Shown here piece after piece: positions 1-7,167 of a stretch of 12,396 nt of DNA. The stretch lies in the NCBI GenBank assembly GCA_030618975.1, contig JAUXCH010000059.1, positions 1 through 12,396 on the forward strand, in the 5' to 3' direction. This stretch comes from Planctomycetia bacterium. GTDB taxonomy: Bacteria; Planctomycetota; PLA2; JAEUHO01. How positions within the stretch are numbered: the stretch's first letter is position 1; every line of letters begins with the position of its first letter. The position numbers and the translations under genes were made by a program. Below the pieces are notes generated by a model. It was not told where the DNA came from. It saw nothing but the letters and a program-made list of their open reading frames with translations, and searched no databases.

Positions 1-265
1 ACTCGTCGGTGCCGTCGATCGTGAGGTCGAGGTGCGGGTCGTCGTCGAGGCGATCGAGCGGGATGCCGACCTCGCGGGCGACCTGGGCGGTCTCGCGGGA
101 CGTCGGCACGCCGACGATCCGCAGCCCCTTGGCGACGCGCTCCCCGAGGATCCGCACGGCGTGCAGCGCCGTGCTCCCGGACCCGAGGCCCAGTCGCATC
201 CCGTCTTCGACCTCCCGCACCGCGGCGGCTGCGGCGAGGCGCTTCTCGCGGTCCTGCTGGCTCAT
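1..265 (-). CDS. rpiA: Ribose-5-phosphate isomerase A, N-terminal part (runs off the left edge)
   Basis: Reading down the minus strand from ATG at 265 gives about 88 residues with RpiA hallmarks: GLGSGST (about residues 29-35), the phosphate-binding loop near the N-terminus, then GVPTS, then GIPLDRLDD, and LTIDGTDE at the window edge, which matches the family's D-G-A/T-D-E active-site loop. RpiA interconverts ribose 5-phosphate and ribulose 5-phosphate in the cytosol, in the non-oxidative pentose phosphate pathway. The family is about 220-235 aa long, so roughly the first 40% is present and the rest lies left of the window. I see no Shine-Dalgarno sequence before the ATG. The gene is divergent from the SDR gene at 365, with 99 bp between the starts. 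A role shared with that neighbour is not evident. The family assignment is secure. The start is likely because coding-like sequence stops there. Confidence 0.88.
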   Translation of the reverse strand, partial: MSQQDREKRLAAAAAVREVEDGMRLGLGSGSTALHAVRILGERVAKGLRIVGVPTSRETAQVAREVGIPLDRLDDDPHLDLTIDGTDE

Positions 266-364
266 GGCGGTGGTTGTACCCCGGGGGGGCTACGCGCAGC
301 ACGCACCGCGCCGGGCGCCGGTGTAGAACGTGCGCCCCCCACGCCACGGAGCAGGAGACGCGCG
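266..364. promoter_or_regulatory. Divergent intergenic region, probable promoters of rpiA and the SDR gene
   Basis: This 99-bp gap separates two divergent starts, so promoters for both genes should lie here or overlap the 5' ends. A TACAAC-like -10 candidate for rpiA sits on the minus strand around 274-279. TAGAAC at about 323-328 could serve the SDR gene. I could not find convincing -35 partners. A clear AGGAG (353-357) stands seven bases before the SDR start. Specific boxes are guesses; the regulatory role follows from the geometry. Confidence 0.35.
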
Positions 365-1147
365 ATGACGGACGTGACGAGAGAGTTCGAGGGTCGGCCG
401 GCCCTGGTGACGGGCGCCTCCTCGGGCATCGGACGGCAGGTCGCGCTCACGCTCGCCTCGCTCGGTGCACCCGTGACCCTGACGGCGCGGCGCGCCGAGC
501 CTCTCGACCTGCTGGTGTCCGAGATCCGGGGGGCCGGAGGCGAGGCCCAGGCCGTCGTGGGCGACGTCCGGGAGGAGCGCCACGCCGCGGAAGCCGTGCG
601 CCGGACCGTCGACGCCTACGGGGGGCTCACGATCCTCGTGAACAACGCCGGTGTGATCGGCGCCGGGCCCGTGGAATCGACGACGACCGAGGAGTGGGAC
701 CGCATCCTCGACGTCGACCTGAAGGGGCCCTTCCTGATCTGCCGTGCGGCCGTCCCCCACCTGAAGGACAGGCCCGGCGCGACGATCCTGAACGTGTCGA
801 GCGTGACGGGCCGGCGCCCCTACCCGAACCTCGCGCCCTACTGCGTGGCCAAGGCCGGCCTCGACATGCTGACGAAGTGCCTGGCCCTGGAGCTCGCGCC
901 GCACGGGGTCCGGGTGAACGCGATCAACCCCGGCGTCGTCCGGTCCAACCTCCACACGGCCACCGGCACCGTGCCCGACTACGAGGCGTTCCTCACCCGC
1001 TGCAAGGAGACCCATCCCCTGGGCTTCGTCGGCCAGCCCGAGGACGCCGCGGAGCTGATCGCCTTCCTGGTGTCGGACCGCGCCCGGTGGATCACAGGGG
1101 GCCTGTTCCCCCTCGACGGGGGTCGCGAGTTGACGTCGCTGCGGTAG
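365..1147 (+). CDS. SDR-family NAD(P)-dependent oxidoreductase (FabG-like)
   Basis: This 260-aa protein is a complete classical short-chain dehydrogenase/reductase. Visible motifs are the Rossmann glycine motif TGASSGIG (16-23), the basic pair R42-R43 at the end of the second strand (suggesting NADP(H) over NAD(H)), D67 in GDV, NNAG (93-96), the catalytic set N118-equivalent region, S146, Y159 and K163 (YCVAK), INPGVV after the active site, and WITGG...LDGG near the C-terminus. S146 and Y159 have the usual 13-residue spacing. The enzyme would reduce a keto group or oxidise an alcohol in the cytosol; FabG, sugar dehydrogenases and many others share this pattern, so the substrate is unknown. 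I chose ATG 365 because AGGAG lies seven bases upstream and the fold begins there, although the frame is open further upstream. The next gene starts 18 bp downstream, so co-transcription is possible. Confidence 0.93.
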   Translation: MTDVTREFEGRPALVTGASSGIGRQVALTLASLGAPVTLTARRAEPLDLLVSEIRGAGGEAQAVVGDVREERHAAEAVRRTVDAYGGLTILVNNAGVIGAGPVESTTTEEWDRILDVDLKGPFLICRAAVPHLKDRPGATILNVSSVTGRRPYPNLAPYCVAKAGLDMLTKCLALELAPHGVRVNAINPGVVRSNLHTATGTVPDYEAFLTRCKETHPLGFVGQPEDAAELIAFLVSDRARWITGGLFPLDGGRELTSLR

Positions 1148-1165
1148 TCGGGGCACTCTGGGGGC

Positions 1166-1951
1166 ATGCCTCACGGGTCTCCGCAGTCTGGTCACACGCG
1201 CCTCGTCGTGACGATCGTGCTCGCGGTGCTGATCGGCACCGCCGGTGCGTTCCTGCTGCCGGTCCTGATTCACGAGGCCAAGCGGCCCGACGCGAACACG
1301 TTTCGCGCGGAGATCCGCTTCGCCGTCCCGGCCGCAGGCCTGCCGCGGGGCGCGGATCTCCGCATCACGGCGAAGCGTCCCGGACTGCCGCCGCTCGCCA
1401 TCACGGAACCCGTCCCCGCGAACGCGAGTGCGAAGGCGGTGGTCCTACTCGTCGCCGACTCCATCGCAGATGCCGGCTGGCCCGCAGACGCCCGTCGCGC
1501 CACGGTCGCAAGCGCCCTCACCTTCACCGGCTTGACGGCCGTCGGCGGTGATCCCGGGACCTCCGGCGTCCCCATGTCGATCTCCGTGAGCGGACGGCCG
1601 GATCAGTCGCTCACCCTGAAGATCTCGCTGACCGGTGGGCCCAGCGGGAAAGTCGTGGACAGCCAGGTCCTCATCGGGCTCTCGGCCCTCGGCGTCGTCG
1701 GACACGGCACGGACACCGTGAAGTCCGCGGCCGTGTCCCATGCAGCCGCGTGGACTCGGCCGGACGAGGTGCTCGCCGGCCTGCTGGCGGCGCTGCAGAA
1801 AGCCGGCTGGACGGTCGCCGCGGACGTGGGCGGTGCCGTCCTCGTCCAGGCACTGCCGAACGACGCGGATCTCGGATCGGCCCTCCTCACGGTGGAGTAC
1901 CGAGGGGCGCAGTACCCTCCGTACGCCTGGTCGATCGACCTGCTACCCTGA
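1166..1951 (+). CDS. Hypothetical membrane-anchored or exported protein, 261 aa
   Basis: I do not recognise this family. The N-terminus has a short polar stretch and then one hydrophobic segment (about residues 12-34, RLVVTIVLAVLIGTAGAFLL) without a convincing signal-peptidase site, so a single membrane anchor with the rest outside the cytoplasm is likely. The remainder, about 225 residues, is rich in Ala, Val, Gly and Ser with predicted beta-type alternation, has no cysteine, and ends YPPYAWSIDLLP. Two stretches, DSIADAGWPADARRA and LAALQKAGWTVAADV, both contain an 'AGW' turn after a helix-like segment; this may be chance or an old internal repeat. Codon use matches the neighbours (GC-rich third positions) and the frame is uninterrupted, which supports a real gene. 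The start at 1166 is weakly supported because only a G-rich stretch precedes it. It lies 18 bp after the SDR gene. Confidence 0.72.
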   Translation: MPHGSPQSGHTRLVVTIVLAVLIGTAGAFLLPVLIHEAKRPDANTFRAEIRFAVPAAGLPRGADLRITAKRPGLPPLAITEPVPANASAKAVVLLVADSIADAGWPADARRATVASALTFTGLTAVGGDPGTSGVPMSISVSGRPDQSLTLKISLTGGPSGKVVDSQVLIGLSALGVVGHGTDTVKSAAVSHAAAWTRPDEVLAGLLAALQKAGWTVAADVGGAVLVQALPNDADLGSALLTVEYRGAQYPPYAWSIDLLP

Positions 1952-1964
1952 TCCTGGAATTCGA

Positions 1965-2105
1965 GCGCGCGAGGGGGAACCGGCACGTGGGTCGAGCCGC
2001 ACCTCGCGGCCCTCGACCCGCGTAATGAGTGAGCGGATGCGCTCCCGGATCGTCGGATCGGGGTGGTCGGCGTGGGCACGCACCGCTTCGAGGACTTCGC
2101 TGCCG
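1965..2105 (-). pseudogene. Remnant of a HEAT-repeat gene 3' end (repeat R1, left copy)
   Basis: These 141 bp align without a net gap to 4654-4794, the 3' end and flank of the intact HEAT-repeat gene, at a constant offset of 2689. Within 2022-2105 I count about seven mismatches in 84 bp. On the minus strand the reading frame still gives SEVLEAVRAHADHPDPTI followed by RERIRSLIT, almost identical to the C-terminus of the intact protein. The stop codon is changed (CTA in the intact copy on the plus strand, CAC here). Homology stops abruptly at 2105, 17 bp before the kinase start, so the rest of the gene is missing. This is a fragment left by duplication and deletion, not a working gene. Confidence 0.85.
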
Positions 2106-2121
2106 CTCCCAGGGTACGCTC

Positions 2122-2715
2122 ATGGCCATGGCATCCTCCATTCCCCTCGTCGTCGTCGTGGCGGGCCCCAATGGAGCCGGCAAGAGCACGACGGCCCCCG
2201 CGCTCCTGCAGGATGCGTTGCGTGTAGACGAGTTCGTGAATGCCGATGCCATCGCCGGAGGCTTGTCCGTACTTCGTCCGCAGTCTGCTGCGGTGGCGGC
2301 GGGTCGCGTCATGCTGCGCAGGATCACCCAGCTATCCGAGGACCGGAGCGATTTCGCCTTCGAGACGACACTCGCCAGCCGCTCGTTTGCACCCCGCCTG
2401 AAGCGTCTGCGGGGCGTGGGCTACAGGGTACACATCGCGTTTCTGGCGCTTCCATCTCCCGACCTGGCCGTCGCTCGCGTTGCGGAGCGGGTTCGTCTGG
2501 GTGGGCACGACGTGCCTGAACACGTCATTCGGCGCCGTTTCGTGGGCGGCCTGCGCAATCTGCTCACTCTGTACGACGGAGTTGCCGACTCCTGGGACGT
2601 CCACGACAATGCCCATGCTGGCAGCCCGCGGTTGATCGCGTGTCGTCAAGCCTCCGATCCGATCGACGTTCTCGATGCCGTCATGTGGAACGTACTTCTG
2701 GAGTACCTGGTATGA
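2122..2715 (+). CDS. Zeta-toxin-like / COG4185 P-loop kinase
   Basis: This 197-aa protein has a Walker A motif GPNGAGKST (15-23), FVNADAIAGGL (38-48), the segment FAFETTLASR with E81-T82-T83, and LPSPDLAVARVAERVRLGGH followed by the RRRF...GLRNL helix. Together these match the COG4185 'predicted ABC-type ATPase/zeta toxin' family. Characterised zeta and PezT toxins phosphorylate UDP-sugar precursors of peptidoglycan; whether chromosomal COG4185 members do so is not established. The stop TGA overlaps the ATG of the small gene at 2712 (ATGA), a strong sign of coupled translation. I chose ATG 2122 because AGGG (2111-2114) lies seven bases upstream, and because upstream sequence in frame belongs to the HEAT remnant on the other strand; ATG 2128 is an alternative. 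A C-terminal fragment of a second copy lies at 7060-7167. Family is certain; toxin function is inference. Confidence 0.88.
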   Translation: MAMASSIPLVVVVAGPNGAGKSTTAPALLQDALRVDEFVNADAIAGGLSVLRPQSAAVAAGRVMLRRITQLSEDRSDFAFETTLASRSFAPRLKRLRGVGYRVHIAFLALPSPDLAVARVAERVRLGGHDVPEHVIRRRFVGGLRNLLTLYDGVADSWDVHDNAHAGSPRLIACRQASDPIDVLDAVMWNVLLEYLV

Positions 2716-3041
2716 CCGGCCCTGAGCCTGCACTGCGGCCGCATCGACGGGTCGACGACCGCGAGCGGATTCTCGAGGCCCTGACGAAAGCCGTTCGGGA
2801 GGCGATCGAACGCCATCGCGTGGCCGGGAACCCGATCGCGGTCTGGAAGAATGGCCGTGTCGAGTGGATTCCGCCCGAGGACATTCCCCGGTTGGGAAGC
2901 ACGGCAACTGACGAATAGGAACTTGGATCGCCCTTGCCGGGCCGGCGAGGCGGCACTTGCCACCCGTGCGCTGTTGCCGGATCTCAGCGGAGCTCGAGCA
3001 GCCAGCGTCGGATCCGCCACGCGACGGTCGCGGGGTCGGCG
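2608..3041. repeat. Repeat R2, left copy (intact genes)
   Basis: This 434-bp segment recurs as 7060-7491 with about 39 differences in my hand alignment (roughly 91% identity), including one single-base deletion. It spans the last 35 codons of the kinase, the whole small partner gene, the convergent gap and the last 19 codons plus stop of the 510-aa minus-strand gene. The offset is 4452 before the deletion and 4451 after it. Identity ends sharply at both sides. Confidence 0.93.
2712..2918 (+). CDS. Small partner protein of the COG4185 kinase (candidate antitoxin), 68 aa
   Basis: This 68-aa protein starts within the kinase stop codon (ATGA overlap). It has a charged amphipathic helix (about 14-36, DDRERILEALTKAVREAIER) and a C-terminal strand-turn region IAVWKNGRVEWIPPEDIP (42-59). 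Small proteins with a helix followed by an 'IAVWxxGxVxxIPPEEI' ending are, from memory, common neighbours of COG4185 kinases, which makes an antitoxin or regulatory partner role plausible but unproven. Classical epsilon antitoxins precede zeta and look different; here the partner follows the kinase. Conservation of this ORF in a second, decayed copy at 7164-7369 (mainly silent or conservative changes up to a frameshift) supports that it was a real protein. It converges on the 2984-4516 gene with a 65-bp gap. Confidence 0.8.
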   Translation: MTGPEPALRPHRRVDDRERILEALTKAVREAIERHRVAGNPIAVWKNGRVEWIPPEDIPRLGSTATDE

Positions 3042-4516
3042 CCGAGCGTCTCTTCGATGACGGCCACGGCGTCGTCGCCCTGGGCACTCGCCTCCGCCAG
3101 CGACACGAAGAGGTCGGGCCGGGCTTCCAGCACGTACGCGGCCAGCGCGTAGGCCACGAGCACGTCGGCCGGCTTCATCGCGTTGAGCCGCATCGTGAGG
3201 ACGGCCACGAGACGGCGTGCACCGCCGCGCTCCAGGAGCGAGGCGGCGACTCCCGGCCAGGCGGCCGCGTCGTCGGGCAGCGTGTCCCCCTCGGTGCTGT
3301 CGTCACGGAGCCGTTCCGTGCCCTCCAGATTGACGAAATGGGGACCCCGCTCTCCGGCGATCAGCCACGTGAGTCGCTGTCCCACGCCCTCCGTCAGCCA
3401 GCCCCGCTCGTGACCTCTGAACCGCCGCTCCACTTCGCCGTCGATCACCTGGCGCAGGGCGCCCAGCGGGGCTCTGCTCGTGTCCTTCCGGTAGACGATG
3501 TACTCGCCTGAATCGAGGAACATGGCGCCGACTGCGTCCATGTCGCGGAGCGCCTCTTCGTCCTTCATTCGCTCGAAGAGCGAGCGGGCCTCGTCTCGGC
3601 TCTTCAGGAGGATGGTCGTCTTCAGGCGGACGTCGCCCTTGCGCACGCCGAAGATCGGTTCGCACGCCACGGCGCCGACTTCCATGTTGAGAAGCGTCGA
3701 CCGGCCGATCGCGCGCTCTGCGGTGCCGTAGACGCGGCGGCGGTCGGTCCTGTACCCCATCAACCACCGGATCGCGAGCGCCTCGGCGTCCGGACGGATC
3801 TCCCGGGCCAGACGTTGACGCGCCTGCGCGACGCGGGCGCGGAACGTCGCACGGTACTTCTCGCCATCGACGGTCTCGGGCAGGACCCACCGCCCCTCGT
3901 GTTCGACGTGGCCGAGGGACCGGCGCAGCTCGGCGTCGTCGGGCATGGCATCCACGAGGCGTGCGAGCAACTCGCCGCGTCGGTCCGAGGAGGCGTCGGG
4001 ATGGGAATCGAGCAGTTCGAGGATGCCGTCGCGGTAGCCGACCAGCGCCTCCGCAAGTCGTGCCTCGGCCTTCGGCAGCATGCCTTTGTCCCAGTCGGCG
4101 GGGGCTCGATACCGCCCCGATCGCACCCAAGGCTCGCTCTTCGACTTGCGCGAGTACCCGAGGATCTTGCGTGCACGCCGATGGTCGGGATCGAGCTCCA
4201 GGACGCGTTCGTACACCCGATGCCGAAAGCCGCTGATCTTGCGTCCCTTCGCCCAATCGATGACGCTCTCCATCTTGCGGATCGTCCGAGCGCGGACCTT
4301 CCGGGTCGCCTCGTCGAACGCGTTCTCGTCGGACTGCGCCGACCCGATCCCGGCGGCGACCCAAACCGCGACGAGCGCCACCCAGCAGAGGCCCGTACGC
4401 AGGCTCGCGGATCGCGCACGGAGTCGACCCGGCTCGGTGGACGGCGACTCCGGCGTCCGACGTCGACGCCAACTCGCGTGCGCCGACCTCCGTCCACGGC
4501 CTTCGGGAGACTTCAT
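2984..4516 (-). CDS. Exported protein with a degenerate gluzincin (peptidase MA-like) C-terminal domain, 510 aa
   Basis: The protein begins with about 37 Arg/Ser/Pro-rich residues, then a hydrophobic segment (about 41-59) ending GIGSA-QS, which looks like a signal peptide cut near residue 60 with an unusually long n-region. Residues 70-240 are helical and charged, including a TPR-like stretch VYERVLELDPDHRRARKILG (101-120). The C-terminal half recalls planctomycete-type peptidase-MA/DUF1570-like proteins: a long helix, then WLTEG (373-377), the position of the third zinc ligand Glu, and a helical tail. The expected HExxH is GEVER (360-364): both histidines are gone and only Glu remains. It is therefore probably a non-catalytic relative; this relation is my inference from pattern. 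ATG 4516 is preferred over the longer open frame to 5125 because that part overlaps the HEAT gene in another frame. No Shine-Dalgarno is visible. Its last codons recur at 7435-7491. Confidence 0.75.
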   Translation of the reverse strand: MKSPEGRGRRSAHASWRRRRTPESPSTEPGRLRARSASLRTGLCWVALVAVWVAAGIGSAQSDENAFDEATRKVRARTIRKMESVIDWAKGRKISGFRHRVYERVLELDPDHRRARKILGYSRKSKSEPWVRSGRYRAPADWDKGMLPKAEARLAEALVGYRDGILELLDSHPDASSDRRGELLARLVDAMPDDAELRRSLGHVEHEGRWVLPETVDGEKYRATFRARVAQARQRLAREIRPDAEALAIRWLMGYRTDRRRVYGTAERAIGRSTLLNMEVGAVACEPIFGVRKGDVRLKTTILLKSRDEARSLFERMKDEEALRDMDAVGAMFLDSGEYIVYRKDTSRAPLGALRQVIDGEVERRFRGHERGWLTEGVGQRLTWLIAGERGPHFVNLEGTERLRDDSTEGDTLPDDAAAWPGVAASLLERGGARRLVAVLTMRLNAMKPADVLVAYALAAYVLEARPDLFVSLAEASAQGDDAVAVIEETLGADPATVAWRIRRWLLELR

Positions 4517-4653
4517 CGCGGCATCGTAGCGTGCACACGAGGTCGGAGACAGGGTCCGGGACCCGCACCGGGCTTCTGCCGATCGCCTCCACCAACAAGT
4601 CCTGCCCGAGGTCGGTCCGGGCGGCTTGGACCCCTTGCCCACGCCTCGCAGGG

Positions 4654-4794
4654 GCGCGCGAGGACGTACGGGCGGGAGTACCGAGCTGCTACTCGCGGTC
4701 CTCGACGTGTGTGATGAGGGAGCGGATGCGCTCCCGAATCGTCGGATCGGGGTGGTCTGCGTAGGCGCGCACCGCTTCGAGGACTTCGCTGCCG
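4654..4794. repeat. Repeat R1, right copy (3' end of the intact HEAT gene)
   Basis: This is the counterpart of 1965-2105 at a constant offset of 2689. It covers the last 34-35 codons and stop of the HEAT-repeat gene and 35 bp of downstream flank starting with GCGCGCGAGG, which is identical in both copies. Similarity is high from 4711 to 4794 and weaker in the non-coding flank. Confidence 0.85.
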
Positions 4795-7013
4795 TCCGCC
4801 ACGTCCCGAAGCGCCCGCGCGGCGGTGTCTGCAAGCTTCGCGTCGGGGTCCACGGCGAGGGCGACGAGCGCCTCGACGGCGTGCCGGCGCCGATCCGCGT
4901 CGGCACTCCCGTGCGCCTTTGCGGCTGCCGCGACGCGCACGCGCGCGGAGGGATGGGCCAGCGCACGGTCCAAGATGCCATCGGCGGTCTTCGGCCCCGC
5001 CGGACGTAGCTTCTCGAGTGCCCGGAGGATCCGGAGCTGCACGGGTTCCTCGGCACGGCCCCAGTGTTGGGCCAGCAGCCCCAGTGCCGGCTCGCCACCC
5101 TCTTCCATGGTCTCCCGTGCGACACTCACGACGTCGCCACAGGGGTGCGACAACCACGACACCATCCGCGGGAGATCGTAGGCCCCGAGGCTTCGAACCC
5201 CGCGGTCCACGCGCACGCTGTACGTGAAGCACGCTGACCACCACTCGTTCGGCCTGCGCCGTTCGAACTCCGCATCGAGATCCGCCAACAATGCCGCGAG
5301 GTCCTCGATGTGGGGCAGGCCGGCACGTCCGAGGCGGCCGATCCCCTCCGCCGCGAGGCTGCGACGGTCCCAATCCTCCGCCTGGAGCCCGCGAGCGAAG
5401 ATCGGGAGGAGGCGCGCCTCGCCCTCGCGCGCCAACGACAGGGCGATCGCCACGGAGTGTCGGGATCCCGGGCGGGCTTCGAGGTACGTCGCGAGGGCAT
5501 CTCGGCCCGGCTCGTCCCCGAGCGGGATCGAGGTGAGGGCGGCGGCCGCCAGGTCCTGCAGACGGACGTCGTTCCCCTCGAGGGCACGCAGGAGGTGGGA
5601 GACGGCCGGCGTCCCGATCGCCTCGAAGACGCGCTCGGGACGAGGCGTGAGTCCCCGCGGCCGGTGCTCTCCTCGGAGGTGCTCGAGCAGGTGGGGTACG
5701 ACGGGGGCAGCGCGCGGGCCGAGGCGCTCGAGCAGTCCCGCGTAGTAGTACCAGTGTCCCCGCGGGATCCGGGGCGCCAGCGCGAGGAGAGCCTCGATCA
5801 TCTCGTCGGAGAGCGACGTGCGCAGATCCTCGTTTTCGTACAACCCCTGAACCGCCGCCCAACGGATCGACGCCTCGGGGCTGCGGAGTTGCGAGACCAC
5901 GAGCTCGGCGTCGCCCAGTGCGGCCAGGCTTCCGCCGGCCGCCTGACGAACCGCCGGATCGACGTCGTCGAGTGCGCGCCGCAGCCCTGCGATCGCCGCG
6001 GCGTCGGCCGTCTTCGCGCCCTGGAGCGCCGTCGCCGCCCGCTTCCGGACGAGGGCGTCTGCTCGGTCGAGCGCCGCGACGAGAGCCGGCACGGCGGGAT
6101 CGCCCATCCACTCCAAGGCCGCCTGGGCAGAGTGTCCGATGCCCCAGCCCGGCTCGGCGAGCAGATCGATCAGCGCCGGAACGGCCGGCGCGCCCAACTC
6201 GGCGAGGCCGAAGGCGACGGCAATCGCCGAGCCTTCGCCGCCGGTCGTGTAGACGCCTCGACGCCACTCCTCCTCCTTTCGGCGCCGGATGGCTTCGGCC
6301 TCGTCCTTCAAGAAGCGCCCGACGAGCGGGATCAAGTCGGCGCCACGCCCCTCCAAGCCGCCGATCGACAGGATCAGGGCGCGCTTCGCCTGGAGCGGAA
6401 CGACCTCCGAGGCGAGCACTCGCTCCACGGCGTCGAAGTCGTCAGGGCGCAGAAAGCGCTGGGCGGTCTCTACCCCCCGGCCGGCGCGGAGGGCCGCCCT
6501 GGTGCGCTGGCGCCTGCCGCTCCTACCCCCGTGGTAGCTCAGCAGCCGGGCCGCCACGGTGCGGACGTGCTCATCGGCCGCAACGGCTGCCTCGAGCAGG
6601 CGCGGCACGATGGCGTGCATCGAAACGTCCCCCTCTTCGAGCTTGTGGAGCGCGCGCTGTCGAAGCGCCTCCACGTCACCCGCTCCTGCGGGGAGGAACG
6701 CGATCCGCAGCAGATCCGTCGGCGACAGCGAGCGCGACCGGAAGCGTTCGCTGAGGCGTGCGGTCGCTGCCGCGGTGGCGGCCTCGTCGTTCGATCCGAG
6801 CGCGTCCAGCAGGCTGCCGAGGTCCTCACGTGGGACTTCCTCGTCGCGTTGCGCCCGGCGCTTCCCCTCGAGCTGGGGGCTTGGGGCCGAGGGCTCGTTC
6901 GGGACGGGCGCGTTCGTGGCGGCCCCGTTCGGCACGCGAGTGTCTTCGCGCACGGCCAACGCGATGGCGGCAATGCCGAAGACCAGCAACAGGGCGAGGC
7001 CGAGCAGACGCAT
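4689..7013 (-). CDS. HEAT-repeat protein with N-terminal membrane segment, 774 aa
   Basis: The N-terminus MRLLGLALLLVFGIAAIALA is a signal anchor or uncleaved signal peptide, followed by a Pro/Ala/Asn-rich linker (about 25-55) and a long alpha-helical solenoid to the C-terminus. HEAT/PBS-lyase-type repeats are easy to see, for example GAPAVPALIDLLAEPG, GDPAVPALVAALDRAD, DPAVRQAAGGSLAALGD and SARVRVAAAAKAHG. Such solenoids bind protein partners; no catalytic domain is visible, so a scaffold role outside the cytoplasm is my inference. Two less regular parts (GHWYYYAGLLERLG and an aromatic stretch EWWSACFTYSVRVDRG) interrupt the repeat pattern. ATG 7013 is chosen because the hydrophobic N-terminus begins there; the open frame continues to 7268, but that part is antisense to a pseudogene. 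No Shine-Dalgarno; a perfect palindrome AGCGTACGCT lies just upstream (7021-7030). The next gene downstream starts 172 bp beyond the stop, so the pair may be co-transcribed. Confidence 0.87.
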   Translation of the reverse strand: MRLLGLALLLVFGIAAIALAVREDTRVPNGAATNAPVPNEPSAPSPQLEGKRRAQRDEEVPREDLGSLLDALGSNDEAATAAATARLSERFRSRSLSPTDLLRIAFLPAGAGDVEALRQRALHKLEEGDVSMHAIVPRLLEAAVAADEHVRTVAARLLSYHGGRSGRRQRTRAALRAGRGVETAQRFLRPDDFDAVERVLASEVVPLQAKRALILSIGGLEGRGADLIPLVGRFLKDEAEAIRRRKEEEWRRGVYTTGGEGSAIAVAFGLAELGAPAVPALIDLLAEPGWGIGHSAQAALEWMGDPAVPALVAALDRADALVRKRAATALQGAKTADAAAIAGLRRALDDVDPAVRQAAGGSLAALGDAELVVSQLRSPEASIRWAAVQGLYENEDLRTSLSDEMIEALLALAPRIPRGHWYYYAGLLERLGPRAAPVVPHLLEHLRGEHRPRGLTPRPERVFEAIGTPAVSHLLRALEGNDVRLQDLAAAALTSIPLGDEPGRDALATYLEARPGSRHSVAIALSLAREGEARLLPIFARGLQAEDWDRRSLAAEGIGRLGRAGLPHIEDLAALLADLDAEFERRRPNEWWSACFTYSVRVDRGVRSLGAYDLPRMVSWLSHPCGDVVSVARETMEEGGEPALGLLAQHWGRAEEPVQLRILRALEKLRPAGPKTADGILDRALAHPSARVRVAAAAKAHGSADADRRRHAVEALVALAVDPDAKLADTAARALRDVADGSEVLEAVRAYADHPDPTIRERIRSLITHVEDRE

Positions 7014-7059
7014 GAACGAAAGCGTACGCTCGGGCGGGAGGTGACGGGCAAGGGGTGAG

Positions 7060-7167
7060 AATGCCCATGCTGGCGGCCCACGCTGGATCGCGTCTCGTCG
7101 AGCCTCCGATCCGATCGACGTTCTCGAGGCCGTCACGTCGAACGTATTTCGGAAGTACCTGGGATGA
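7060..7167 (+). pseudogene. C-terminal remnant of a second COG4185 kinase
   Basis: The frame reads NAHAGGPRWIASRRASDPID and continues VLEAVTSNVFRKYLG to a TGA at 7165-7167, matching the last 35 codons of the intact kinase at 2608-2715, still without a frameshift or early stop. Everything upstream, including the P-loop, is missing; sequence left of 7060 is the HEAT gene's upstream region. The ATGA overlap with the following small gene is preserved. Confidence 0.88.

Noticed and set aside
32..364. N-terminal extension of the SDR protein by 111 residues
   Set aside because: It is antisense to rpiA and lacks SDR features; the Rossmann motif and an AGGAG site support ATG 365.
4552..4564. Inverted repeat GGGTCC-G-GGACCC between the two minus-strand genes as a terminator
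   Set aside because: The loop would be a single base and no T-run follows, so it is unlikely to work as a hairpin terminator.
4517..5125. N-terminal extension of the 510-aa gene to a 713-aa protein
   Set aside because: The added part overlaps the HEAT gene 3' end in another frame and reads as low-complexity Arg/Ser/Pro; the signal peptide supports a start near 4516.
4513..6267. 584-aa minus-strand frame inside the HEAT gene
   Set aside because: Arg/Pro/Gly-rich translation in the wrong frame of the same strand, without motifs; the HEAT frame explains the region.
5310..7058. 582-aa open frame on the plus strand opposite the HEAT gene
   Set aside because: It is a GC-rich antisense shadow: composition is Arg/Gly/Glu/Ala-heavy without any recognisable domain, while the minus strand has clear HEAT repeats with a signal anchor.
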